From: Megalonaias nervosa
Taxonomy: Eukaryota; Mollusca; Bivalvia; Unionida; Unionidae
NCBI GenBank assembly: GCA_016617855.1
Contig: JAECUM010009736.1
Span: 1-64,000 of the forward strand
Reading direction: 5' to 3'
DNA: 64,000 nt
Below, one piece after another: positions 42,468 through 52,544 of this stretch. The position numbers were made by a program, and so were the translations under genes. Below the pieces are notes generated by a model. The model worked only from the letters and a program-made list of their open reading frames with translations. It had not been told where the DNA came from and did no database searches. The stretch's first letter is position 1. Every line of letters starts with the position of its first letter.

Positions 42468-42584
42468 CTAACCACCAATTGCAAAAATCTTCGACCGGTT
42501 CAGGTCAATATTTATTTTTGTGCATTTTTCTTGACTGATCTTATCGTGAAGAATATCGTATTTCGGCATAAGCTCATCTCTCAT
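42468..42584 (-). pseudogene. Short lysine-rich coding remnant at the left end of element C
   Basis: A frame MRDELMPKYDILHDKISQE... to a TAG at 42,468, also open upstream of the Met. It reads like coding sequence (charged, helical) but is too short to assign. Confidence 0.25.
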
Positions 42585-42774
42585 CTTTTCAAAACAATCA
42601 AAATATTTGCTGTTATCTGATTTAATAAGCGTGAGTTTATTTTATCCAATTTGCTAAAACAAATACCTAAAATGTCATCAATAATTCAGCTGCTAATTGC
42701 TGGCCATTAACCATTATTTTTTTTTTTTTTAATTTTGCTACTTAGCCCGTCAGCTAATGATACATTTTTGAACA

Positions 42775-45700
42775 TTATTTATAAAGTTTAGACAGAATTG
42801 CGTAGTGTCCAATATTTAGCGTATTCATTCCGTCCTCGCAATATCTCTTATCATCAAAATTACTTAGTGCACATTTTATAATTGTATCTGTATCAAGTTT
42901 GTGATGATTTGGTCTGATAACATTTGTTTTAATAAAACTAGCGCAGGTGTTTAGCGCTGCTTTAAAAATCATCAAATTTCATACACTTTTATTTTACATA
43001 TCCGCGAGGAATACCTTTTGATTTTTTGTCAGTTTCTCCTCATCTAAAATTACGGCGTACATTTTACTTCTTAGTCCAACAAATTCCCTAACTGGCGCAA
43101 ACATAAATTCATCTTTCATCTTGTCGATGACGTTTTTATTTGCATGATCATGAAATACTCTACTTACTGGATACTCCGATAAATCAAATAAGTTTGTATT
43201 GTTATAAACATCCTGATAAACATCCTCACATTTTATGTTATAAACAAGTGAATCCGTATCAGTAAAAAACAACTCCGGATCTGGAAACTGCTTTTTGGTA
43301 AAATTATAGTGAAAGTCGCACATTAGCCATTTTGATATATCAAGTACAGCTGCATCAACATAGATTGGTTTATTTAACTTTAAATTTGTTTCTCGTCGCT
43401 GTATTGCATCAAGATTTTCATTAAATATTTTCATACTGACAAAACCGTCATCGTTGACTGATTTATTCCTGCGATTTACATCATTTACAATTTCAATATT
43501 GACTTGCTTTCCGATATTTTCTGTCGGTTTACCGAACACGGAATTGTTTATTAACTTGACAAAGTTTTTCTCAAAGTCGGTCTTAGCAATAGCACGACGT
43601 TTGGTATTTAAATCAATATAATCTGCCATCCACCGTGATTGATTGAATTTTCTCAGAATTAGTCCAGCATCCACTGCTTGTTTTAAATATTTGTAATGTA
43701 TCACGTAATTTCTTTTATTTAACAAATTTGGAACTAGCTTGTTAATAACCGAATGTTTTACTGTTGTCATTGCCTGTTGTTCAGGTGATAATAAACTATA
43801 ATCGGTCCTCGCTGACTCTGATAGTCGTTATGTAGATCATGTAACGAACTAGAACAATCGAGATCAACTTCAACAAAATAACTGCAATTTTCTTCTAAAT
43901 CTTTTTCAGTTTCTTTAAGAAATTTTTCCGGAGTTATCCAATGAAATCCACTACACGGCATTGGCTCTGACATAGCATAATCGTACACAATATCAGTGTT
44001 AAGATAAATGATATAATTTTACTCTAAATGTTTATCGTAGTTGTTCAATATTTATTATTACCAACCACATATTTGTTTTTGTTATGACTCTAATTCCGCC
44101 TCGAATCCCTTTTTCAATAAAATTAAACATATCAACATCAGTTAAGATATCCAATTCTATCCTGCTTGTTTTTAGCAGTGCATCCCATGACAATATTGGC
44201 ACAGAATAGTACCAACATAGATCTAATCCAAAATTGTCATGACTAACTTTACGAAAGCTCTCGAAAACATCTGCTAGTAATAATACATTTGTTTTTAAAT
44301 ATAAATCATGATAATCACCAAGTGTCTTACAACCAAATTTATTCCACATTTCCTGTGCATATTTATACTAGTCACTTGAAATGTTTTCATTTTTTAGATG
44401 CGACTAAAATTTTCCTTTGCTAGAAAGAGAAGTTTCATCAATTCTGCGCCAGTCGTCGAGGTACTCTTACGGAAAGACAACCTTTTTTTGTTAGAGAGAC
44501 CTAGTCTCCACCAAAGCAACATTTTAAATTATTGAAACTGCTACAAACTTTTACAAGCTCGTCTAATGGGGCTGCCATAAAATGCAGACTGTCGATGAAA
44601 CGTAATATGCCAAGCGTGACTGACATATACTTTTAAAAATTGTTTGGAATACATTTTATTATATTATTTAGTTTTAGTTTAGATTTAATGTCCTCATAGC
44701 CAAATGCTTCGACAATGATATGACTATCATAACCACGAAAATTATGTAACACGACAGGAATAAAATCTGACGCATGAAATTTCAAATTAGAATTATCATG
44801 TGCTGCTCCGTGATATTGGCCAGTTAGATGACAGTGACCGCGCACCTTATCGCCTGAACTTTGCTCAGGCAGGGATTTCTCGCAGATATGTCACTTAACT
44901 GCCTCATCAAAATCAACTTGTTGTTTGGATGTTATTTTTATTGGAGCTGTTTTAGATAATCTGTTGAAAATTTTATTAACACCGTCTATTAAATTGTTTA
45001 GTAACCACACGGCAGGATTTTTACCTCTGTACAATTTTATTGGACTTGAAAAATTACCGTTAGCACAACAAACTACTTTATAAGCTGCTCCACAGGGAAC
45101 ATGTTGTTGTATTTTTCTGGTGCTCCATTTATTGCGATCATTTTCTGCGCCTGCCCCAGAAACAAGTAGACATTCAAAATCAGCGCAAATAACAAACGGA
45201 ATATTTAATTTCTGATTATAATTTTTCAATTTTAATACTTTTTCTTCTTCTCCTGGCATTGTTATAGTTTGAACATTAACACAGTATTTAAGATACTCTT
45301 GCAGTGTTCCATCTTTAGAAAAACCTTGTAAACAACAGTAGCAGAAATATGTCTTATTTTATTTTTATTATGGTTTCTGCCAAATAGGGTGTTGAAGTTT
45401 TTTATCCAAACCTAATGATTCCTGTAAAACAGCAAGTTTATTGTCGATTGCGAAGCTATTTCTGAAATATACCTTGGATAATCATTTTCACTCTCGTCAA
45501 AACCAAATATCTTTATTGAAATATTATTTTGCTTTTCGAACATTGGTATTTGATTTTCTGCACCTGGAAAGTCAATGCCATTAAAATTTAATTTTGATGC
45601 GTGACGAAAATACTTGTCAACGCGATCAACATTTTTTTCAGAGTTCTTTACGTTTTTGCAACATTTTTTGTTTTTTAACTTTTTGAGGGAGATCAACGTA

Positions 45701-45960
45701 AGAACTACCGCTAAGTACATTATATTACTCTAGGTGAAATAAAACTTATTTGATCATTTCAAATTCCCAACCTGATCCTAATGCAGTAAATTCTTCCAAT
45801 TGTTTATTTGTTTATTGTTGTATTTCATCGGCGACTTAGGAAATATTTGTTCCAGCTAATATATTTCGTGATTTAGCTGTTAAATATGGTTCGGCAATCT
45901 CGTTGATGAAATCTACATTTCAAAGATTATATCAAGTATATCTTTGTGAGGTGCACGTAA
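42775..45960 (-). pseudogene. Element C DNA polymerase B (DNA_pol_B_2 type), many frameshifts
   Basis: Collinear pieces from 45,960 to 42,775: an N-terminal part (GSGWEFEMIK near 45,770; GIDFPGAENQIPMFEKQNN near 45,560), Exo I (FVICADFECLL, 45,190), Exo II (HNFRGYDSHII, 44,740), Exo III (LGDYHDLYLKTNVLLLADVF, 44,310), motif A region (YDYAMSEPMPCSGFHW), motif B (INNSVFGKPTENIG, 43,530) and motif C (FFTDTDSLVY, 43,250), ending with DDKRYCEDGMNTLNIGHY near 42,830. The set and spacing are those of protein-primed family B polymerases of Polinton-like elements. The tyrosine-containing core of motif A is damaged near 43,990. It is a different lineage from the element A and B polymerases. Confidence 0.9.
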
Positions 45961-46264
45961 CTTTGATAAAAATAACATGATACTGCACTATTAGCTTAAT
46001 ACCTGTATGCACTGCGAGTTCTTGCGTTACAGTCGGATGCAGAAGATGAAAAAAAAATTGTAGAGTTAAAATTTGCTAAAATATTTTGATTACCAGATTT
46101 AAAACTGTTATCAAATCCTGCAAAAGCGGTAGCAATTTTTATAGTTTCTCCTATAAGGCTCTACCTGGCAATATCTCACAATTTCAGCATTATATTTAGA
46201 TAACATTTTATATTTAATTAATTGATTGTTCGATCGGTTACTCACCGCACTGCGCAGGCGCTAG
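45961..46264. other. Spacer with a faint minus-strand coding remnant
   Basis: Short frames with GFDNSFKSGNQNILAN-like content near 46,080-46,140 (-) suggest a decayed reading frame. Nothing assignable. Confidence 0.25.
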
Positions 46265-47090
46265 TTGAACAACCAATTAGAGATATACAAGTGCTTTATA
46301 ATAATGAAACAAAATCTGACAAGCGCCAACGACCAAGAATACTATTATGTTCATCCAAAGTATAAGTTATACGCAGGAAATATGTTAGGGTCGGTGATTC
46401 ACATCGAATACGGACAATTGTTCGGTAAATCAACACCAGCTGGTTATAAGATATGCGTTAAAGGTGATAATGCTGAGAGTTGAAATGTTTAGGAAAGATC
46501 TTTTTTTTTACACTTTGTTTTGCGGAGACATACCAGCTGGACAACGAGTATATCATGTCAACTGATGATAACATTGAAAACTTGTCTTTACAAAGTGACG
46601 TTCAATCTCATCCCATGTTTAATCTCTACAAAGCAAATGATAATGGAATTATTCGAAATATCCAAACGAAAAACAGTTGTTGGTTTTATGAAAAACAGCG
46701 GTTATCTTAGAATAAGTGTCAGAGGAACACAAACATATCAAGTTGGTTACTGTGGAAACAGATTTGTTTACGAAACTTTTAACAGACCTATATCTGATGG
46801 TTTAGTAATAGACCACGTCAACGGTGTTTAAACAAATAATCGTCTAGAAAATATCGAACTTGTTACGCCTAAAGAATATAACAGACAAGGACGAGGAGTT
46901 GGCATTAATTTCAGATGTCCTGCTAAACCTATAATATCATATAACATTAGTACAGGTAAGGAACTATAATTTCCTTCTATAACAGCTGCAGCAAAAACAT
47001 TTTGATATTAATCCTAGAGCAATACAATTTGTTGCAGATGGAATAACAAATACGGCAAATCACAATCAACATTTCACAAAATTATCTTTA
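46265..47090 (+). pseudogene. HNH endonuclease with repeated N-terminal module and NUMOD1-like end
   Basis: Pieces in three frames read as one protein. Two similar modules open it: HPKYKLYAGNMLGSVIHI (46,350) and HPMFNLYKANDNGIIRNI (46,610), each followed by a GY.I.V-type strand. Then VYETFNRPISDGLVIDHVNG and ENIELVTPKEYNR (46,760-46,880) give an HNH_3-type domain, with a stop at about 46,829. The end (FPSITAAAK ... INPRAIQFVADGI, 46,970-47,050) resembles the NUMOD1 DNA-binding repeat of homing endonucleases. It would cut DNA at a defined site, perhaps as a selfish gene inside the virus. Frameshifts lie near 46,480, 46,690 and 46,990. Confidence 0.7.
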
Positions 47091-47351
47091 GATACGACGA
47101 TTAATTATATTTTCTAGCTCGTATTTAGTTACGCAATTGTGAGCAAACGCAATAACATCATCTTTATTAAATTTCAGCGCAATAAATGCACTGTCATTAG
47201 GTTTATATGTTTCTGCTGCTGTTAGTAGAATTTTATCAGAATCATCTTGCATAATAATAACGTCAACAGATAAACATTTTCGCACTGTTTCGGCTAATTC
47301 TCTGTAATTTAATATATCAACTTTCTGATGATTCTTTTTCTCGTTAGTCAT
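47088..47351 (-). CDS. Small protein of unknown function in element C
   Basis: 87 residues, intact, acidic and lysine-rich, starting MTNEKKNHQKVDILNY. It has an alternating strand pattern (DVIIMQDDSDKILLTA; AFIALKFNKDDVIAFAHN) that could be a small alpha/beta fold. It is divergent from the next small gene with a 35-bp spacer containing TATATT. No family recognised. Confidence 0.4.
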   Translation of the reverse strand: MTNEKKNHQKVDILNYRELAETVRKCLSVDVIIMQDDSDKILLTAAETYKPNDSAFIALKFNKDDVIAFAHNCVTKYELENIINRRI

Positions 47352-47386
47352 TTATAATAATACATTAGATAAACATATATTATAAT

Positions 47387-47623
47387 ATGGATTTAATGAA
47401 ACTACTTGCTGATATATATGCTGACGATAATTTTACGGCAGGAGATGTTGTCTCAAGAGATTTCATCTCTGGCGATATAAAGTGTGAGTCGGTCGGTTAT
47501 ACAGAAGACGAAATTTTATTTAACACTGACGATGAACAAGACGAGATCGTGGTTGATACAAATAATTACAGCAGACCGACAACTGAACGATATGATGTTA
47601 AGTATCATATTGCCAAAAAATAA
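47387..47623 (+). CDS. Small acidic protein of unknown function in element C
   Basis: 78 residues, intact, with an acidic centre (YTEDEILFNTDDEQDEIVVDTN) and no membrane segment. It is convergent with the integrase gene. No family recognised. The acidic nature and size are like many small viral regulators, which proves nothing. Confidence 0.4.
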   Translation: MDLMKLLADIYADDNFTAGDVVSRDFISGDIKCESVGYTEDEILFNTDDEQDEIVVDTNNYSRPTTERYDVKYHIAKK

Positions 47624-47745
47624 TAAAATTTAATTTTACTATTGCCGAGCAAAACTATTTTGGCAATTTACAAAACCTTTTCTTAAGCTGAAAAGTGCTG
47701 GCCAACAAAGGAGCATAAAATACGATTTTATGTTTGGTAAAATAT

Positions 47746-48260
47746 TTAATTTAATGGCAGTCGATAATGCAAGAAATTTATATTTAATGTCGTTGTGTTG
47801 ACCGGCCAAATGTAAATTAGTGCTGCTAAAATATTTATTTTTGGTCGGAGAAATTTTAACTTTATCACCAACTTTATATTTGTCTGCTGTTCATGTTTTC
47901 TTTTGCAAGAGATCGGATCTTTAATTGCATCATTTGGTGACATGTTTATTGATCTGTGCTTCGTGTTATTATATTTATCAACAATCTGCTGTAGATTGTC
48001 AATATACTTATTTGTATTTTTAGCTGTCAAATGTGTATGTATCAGCTCGTTGAATGTACGATTAAATCGCTCGACGATAGCGCTCTTACCTTCATTTCCA
48101 GTAACATATTTTTTAATGTTATTTTATTCCAGAAACTGCTCAAATTTTTTTTTATTAAAAAAACTCCGCTCCATGATCGGTCCAGATTCTGTTTGGTTTT
48201 CTTTCTGTACTTTTTATTATTTGTTTTAGTGAATCAGTTATCGATATTCCTGTTGTATGG
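47746..48260 (-). pseudogene. Element C rve integrase, C-terminal part only
   Basis: Visible pieces are SITDSLKQIIKSTERKPNRIWTDHGAEFF (catalytic Asp in WTDHG; near 48,170-48,255, in several words here because a frameshift in a T run follows), KSAIVERFNRTF (catalytic Glu; 48,060) and YNNTKHRSINMSPNDAI (47,925). The piece with the first catalytic Asp is not readable upstream. A TAA interrupts the stretch after the second Asp near 48,120. This was an element C integrase; it cannot work now. No chromodomain is visible. Confidence 0.75.
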
Positions 48261-48721
48261 TCCAGTTTATTTATGGCCTGGAAATGTCCATCCTCCTTTT
48301 AGTTTTGGTAATTTGCCAATTAATTTATATATATATCTATCCCTGTTCCAATTATTTCTCTGTTGTTGCATTTCTGACAGTACGTAACAATTTTATTTTG
48401 CTCCAGACAGAGATCTATGTCACAAACACACTCGCATATCATTATTTATTAATCATCGATTAAAATAACCTTGTCTCACGTTCAAGCTCTGGATAATTCC
48501 TTTAAAAACGTACTTTTTCTTTTTCCACAGATTAAACAAATACAGTTTAGCATGATACTATTTTTTTTCTTCTGTTGTTTCATCTTTATTTTCCGTTTTA
48601 GTTTTGCATTTGAGACAAAATGTTGACATGTTCCTTAGTTTAGAAACAATTAATTGCAATCTCATCATTAACGTGAGAAGGTTCATTGTCAAACTGTAAC
48701 GTAAACTTTTAAAAATTGAAT
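48261..48721. other. Decayed upstream integrase region and spacer
   Basis: A CxxC pair (YCQKCNNRE near 48,380, minus strand) may be left from a zinc-binding N-terminal part, but frames are broken throughout. Confidence 0.3.
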
Positions 48722-49220
48722 TTAGGCAGGAATATTTGTTTTATAAACAATTATACAAGAGTATCCACAAGCTGATGTTCCTACTGGTTGAATTTGATTA
48801 GACGAATAATTTATTATTTGATATTTGTTGTTGATATATTTTTTACTACATCACTGGGAGGAATTCCAAATGAATCAAAATAGTTGTTATTGTAAACTTT
48901 TACCCAGTGTGTGCCAGATCCATCGTTAAAATCTTGTATATTTATCACACACGAACCAACAGCTGGTGCATTGTCAGGTTCATCTTTGAAATAAACTCCG
49001 TAGAAATCTTGTATTGTTTTAGCTTATCAAGTATATCAAAGTTACTTGACCCGGACATGTTTCTGGTAATGTCAGTCCTCGACCTATTCCAAGCAGATTG
49101 GGCAACAGACTTCCCGCTACTCCCTCCAGTAATAGTCCTATACATCCGTCTTTTTCTTTTTCGCGGTCGAGTCTTTTTCTTCGCTGTTGTCTTTCTTTTC
49201 GCTGTCTTTAATCGGGGCAT
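48722..49220 (-). pseudogene. Basic packaging-type protein fused in frame to an adenain-like protease
   Basis: From the ATG at 49,220: a strongly basic stretch (KTAKRKTTAKKKTRPRKRKRR), then TITGGSSGKS, then from an internal Met (residue 57) SNFDILDKLKQYK. After a frameshift near 49,005 come GVYFKDE, THWVKVYNNNYFDSFG (catalytic His) near 48,890-48,920 and, in yet another frame, TSACGYSCIIVY (catalytic Cys) near 48,760. The end is the TAA at 48,722. The N-terminal part looks like an adenoviral pVII/pX-type DNA-condensing protein, and the rest is a C5 protease. Either the two genes were always fused, with the GG as a self-cleavage site, or a stop between them was lost. Confidence 0.68.
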
Positions 49221-49232
49221 TATATTAAAGTT

Positions 49233-49622
49233 TTAGACAAAACATTTCTTTATACCATCTACAGAGAAAACCTTTTTTGCTGCGCCAGATACTGCGCCAG
49301 ATATTGCTGCTAATCCTAATGTACCAATTATGGGCAAATTTTTAGGTATTAACGTTTTCTCTATTGAGGTCATTGCCGGCCAAAAGAAACCGCCTCGCTT
49401 AGCCATTACAGTTACTTGAGACGTGCTTAGATTTAAAACAAACGGTTTACAGCGATCGTATTTATTTATCTGCGTTTTAGTTAGCATTAATTTTGTTAAA
49501 ATACCGCCCGTTGTCGATGAATTAATTTTTAGTGAAACCGACATATGCTTAGCAATAGCAGCCGCTAATTTTTTAACTTGATCGACAGTCAAATATATCT
49601 CTTTTTCAATGTAGTTTGTCAT
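49233..49622 (-). CDS. Element C small virion-like protein with GG motif
   Basis: 129 residues, intact. It has two repeats of a beta-rich unit (YLTVDQVKKLAAAIAKHMSVSLKI and LTKTQINKYDRCKPFVLNLS), then MAKRGGFFWPA, a possible protease site, and a hydrophobic Gly/Ala-rich end (GTLGLAAISGAVSGAA). I recall this design from proteins next to capsid genes in cnidarian Polinton-like elements. It lies directly downstream of the capsid gene. The likely role is a cement or membrane-active internal capsid protein. Confidence 0.6.
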   Translation of the reverse strand: MTNYIEKEIYLTVDQVKKLAAAIAKHMSVSLKINSSTTGGILTKLMLTKTQINKYDRCKPFVLNLSTSQVTVMAKRGGFFWPAMTSIEKTLIPKNLPIIGTLGLAAISGAVSGAAKKVFSVDGIKKCFV

Positions 49623-50225
49623 ATATCAAGAGAATTGTATTATATTCAAACTTGGACTGTCATTTCACCTCCGACAGAGACTGTTGTTATAAATATGTCG
49701 CTCATCAGCAGAGCATAAACGTACAACGCATATGCTGGAACCATAGCTAATTATCAGGTAATTTCAATGTCAGCTGTCGAATCAACACCTCGCTCGTTGC
49801 GTTTACTAACATCAAAATAAAATATCGGATAAAGTGTACTAAATTTCTCTACTGATATTTGAGATCCATCTCCAACCTCCTGATATTGATGCGCTGCGTC
49901 CATAAGATACATGTACGGTCGATTAAGAGTTTTATTAGTGATATCTGCGAAATTGCATTCTATCGCTCGTTCCGGATACTGCTTGGAATTTATTCTAGCA
50001 TATATTCTCCTAACATCAGCGTTATCAAATATTGCGTTATTTTGTTACTTGTTACCGCGTCGCGCTTGTCGCTGAAATACAACAAATAATTGTTGTGGTA
50101 GTTGTTCGCTTGAAGTTGTTGTGACGCGCCATGTGTGGTCGGTAGTATTTGGAACTGCATCCTGAAATATTTTATGTTGCTGAAAATAAATTTTCTTCGC
50201 ATACTTTTGAATCATATAATTTAAT

Positions 50226-50239
50226 TCTACTGCTTTTGT
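50226..50239. repeat. SINE target-site duplication, left copy
   Basis: TCTACTGCTTTTGT, identical to 50,491-50,504. Confidence 0.92.
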
Positions 50240-50490
50240 TGTTGTTGTTGTTGTCATAGGGTTTAACGCCATTTATCAGCACAAGATAGGCTATACATGG
50301 CGGCCAGTATTAATGGTGGAGGAAGAACCCTGGAAAATCCCGGGAAGAACCACCGACCCACGAGAAGCTACTGGCAGGCTTTCTCACGTACCCACGTTAG
50401 CCGAGCCTGGACTCCAACTTACGCAGACAGAGGTGAGATGGCAGTGATCCGTAACGGTCAGCGCTTTAGACCACTCGGCCACTCTGGGCC
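50240..50490 (-). mobile_element. tRNA-derived SINE inserted in the capsid gene
   Basis: The sense strand is minus. The head at 50,490 reads GGCCCAGAGTGGCCGAGTGG, with a Leu/Ser-tRNA-like box A, and GTTGGAGTCCAGG about 70 nt on is a box B. The tail is a short (ACA)n run ending at 50,240. Perfect 14-bp direct repeats flank it. Confidence 0.88.
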
Positions 50491-50504
50491 TCTACTGCTT
50501 TTGT
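50491..50504. repeat. SINE target-site duplication, right copy
   Basis: TCTACTGCTTTTGT, identical to 50,226-50,239. Confidence 0.92.
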
Positions 50505-51390
50505 AAATGACAGTGTATTCGTAGCATCCATAAGGCACGTTTGTTTAACTTCACGACGTGTGTGTTTAACTCCACGAAATACTTTATTGTAATCGCGACA
50601 AAATCCAAATATTGTACTTAATGGCAGCATCATTGTAATTTGACGTGATTCTGCTGCAAGCGCTCCTCTCCTAGCATAACTGTCATTGTAACGTTTATTT
50701 ATTACGCTAATTGCGTTATTAATCAAATGTAACATTGCAATAACGTCCGCAGCTGTGCCTGGTGGTGTTATACCAAGATTATTAGAAGAAGCAATAAGTG
50801 AAACTCTTATAGCGTCTGCGGGGCTATGCCAAAATTGACAGCATTAGCAATAAGAAAATTTCTTACAATTACAACCTCTGCAGCTGCATTAGCCCCCTGC
50901 GCTAATGTTCCGCTTGAAATAAATTCACCTGGCACAGCTTCACCAGCTCCATTGTCCTTCAACCAGATCATGTTAGTCGCAGTCGATCTAGAATAATCGT
51001 CACTAAACGAAATAATACTTTGTATTGTACTTGCAACTTGAAGGTGACTTGAAATATCTTCCATTGTTTGATTAGCTAGCTGACACCTAGCCCTTTTAAA
51101 TAGGCTCCAACCGTTGTTTATGAGACCTATTTCTGCTCCAGCTGCAATTTCAGCAGGTGGATTAGCTACTGTCATAATCTGGCCACGAACTTCCAACATT
51201 ACTTTATGAGGCAAAAATAAATACATCCTTATCGCGTGCATTAAATGTTCTAACGCCAACTTTATTAGGCTCATTAGAATTTTCTTCGAGATATTCAACA
51301 TACTCAAATTCTGTTACTGTATAATCTACGTCATAGGTCTCCGCCAAGTCGAGGTAATTTTTAACAGACATTTTTTATTTGTTAGATTAT

Positions 51391-51720
51391 CTAAAATTTG
51401 GTGCTGTTGCCTTAGATATTAATGTTTGTATAATTTGCTCTCCTCTTGGCGATACAAGTTTTTTTGTTGTCCTTATCATTGCACGTTTAGTTTCTTCCGT
51501 CGGTGCGATTTTTGATATAACTTGTTTTATTTCTGTCCTGTTGCCTTTTATTTTATCAGCTATTTTTTGTAGAACCGCAGTTGCACCGGTAGATGCAGCT
51601 CTGATTGCAAAGGCTTTTGATTCGTCCAGTGCATTTGAGCAACTATTTGTGCCACCCCACGAGCACTTTCAATAATTTTAGTAAATATATTTCCTAAAAT
51701 CCTCCAACTATTTTTCTTCC
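51391..51720 (-). pseudogene. Element C small minor virion protein, one frameshift
   Basis: The C-terminal frame (to the TAG at 51,391) reads DESKAFAIRAASTGATAV, a helical middle (KIADKIKGNRTEIKQVISK) and KLVSPRGEQIIQTLISKA. The upstream part (ILGNIFTKIIESARGV, about 51,675-51,715) lies in another frame; the slip is near 51,660. No domain is recognised. Its place between the two capsid genes and its Ala/Gly-rich helical nature suggest a pVI-like or minor capsid-associated protein. Confidence 0.45.
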
Positions 51721-52519
51721 GTAAACCTTTTTCTTTGTCTCATGTGATACAACGAGGTTGTACAAAACTCTATTGCGTTCGTAGGTATAGGTAATAAGTA
51801 ACAACTTCATTATTAAGATCAAGTTTTCGACCAGATCCGTCAGTTGCATATTTATTTATGTTATTTGTTCTTCAACATTTAGCGGATAATAAAAAAACCT
51901 GACATAGATTAATTTGTATAAGGGAACTTAGCGGAAGGTCCTGCGAAAAACTTTATAATATTTCCCCTTTACTGCCTTTAGCCAAGAAAGATCCAGCTGC
52001 AATAGAGCAATTTATTAATATTGTGTTTACGTCAGGTATATTTACTGGCAGGTCACCGTCATATGTTACAGTTTGTTCCGTATTTAATCCATATCGTGGA
52101 TGATAAAATCCGGGCGGTGATGCAATGATTGCTGGAGATGAAAAATCGATCATCATATTAGTCGTTAATGTTATTCTAGCGCGTAACGTGTTATAATTTG
52201 GTGTTAGCACAAGTTGTCAGCGTCCTCGGTGTTATTTTTTGCAATAACCTTTTTTATTGTCTTATTTAGATCAGTGATCTTATAAGCGCCTTATGGAATT
52301 GTAAATTTTATCAACGACGACAATTTCTGATGAAATGTAAATTCATCATTAACATTAGTTTTTATGTTAGCCATAGAATGCCACGCCGTGCAGAGAATTA
52401 GTCCAATTTCTTATTTTTTTCTCAGGATCCAGTTGTATCGGTTGAATATAATTCACTGAAAACTTTGCGCTATCTTTTGTAGCGGTGCTAGAGTCAAGTA
52501 ATAATGTTGTTAAGATCAT
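51721..52519 (-). pseudogene. Element C penton-like minor capsid protein, broken
   Basis: The ATG at 52,519 starts MILTTLLLDSSTATKD and leads to FSVNYIQPIQLDPEKKI, as at the start of Polinton-like minor capsid proteins. A stop follows near 52,370. The next readable part (51,953-52,210) has ITLTTNMMIDFSSP, GFYHPRYGLN and VNIPDVNTILINCSI, a pattern I recall from these proteins. Downstream of 51,953 frames are poor. The length (about 260 residues) would suit a single jelly-roll vertex protein. Confidence 0.6.
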
Positions 52520-52544
52520 TATTTATTAGATTATATAATTATAT

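Larger units (their letters stand above)
49754..51372 (-). pseudogene. Element C major capsid protein, split by a SINE
   Basis: The ATG at 51,372 opens the N-terminal part. Frameshifts lie near 51,225 and 50,815, a 251-bp SINE sits at 50,240-50,490 and a TAA at 50,045-50,047; the frame then stays open to the TGA at 49,754. Diagnostic stretches are YLFLPHKVMLEVRGQI, LINNGWSLFKRA, LPLSTIFGFCRDYNKVFRG, HTWRVTTTS and RIYARINSKQYPE. They fit the double jelly-roll capsid proteins of Polinton-like elements as I remember them. Without the SINE the protein would be about 445 residues. Both sides of the SINE read TKAVE in the same phase, so the insertion hit an open frame. Confidence 0.75.

Noticed and set aside
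48907..49236. Plus-strand 109-codon frame
   Set aside because: Antisense of the basic protein/protease gene.
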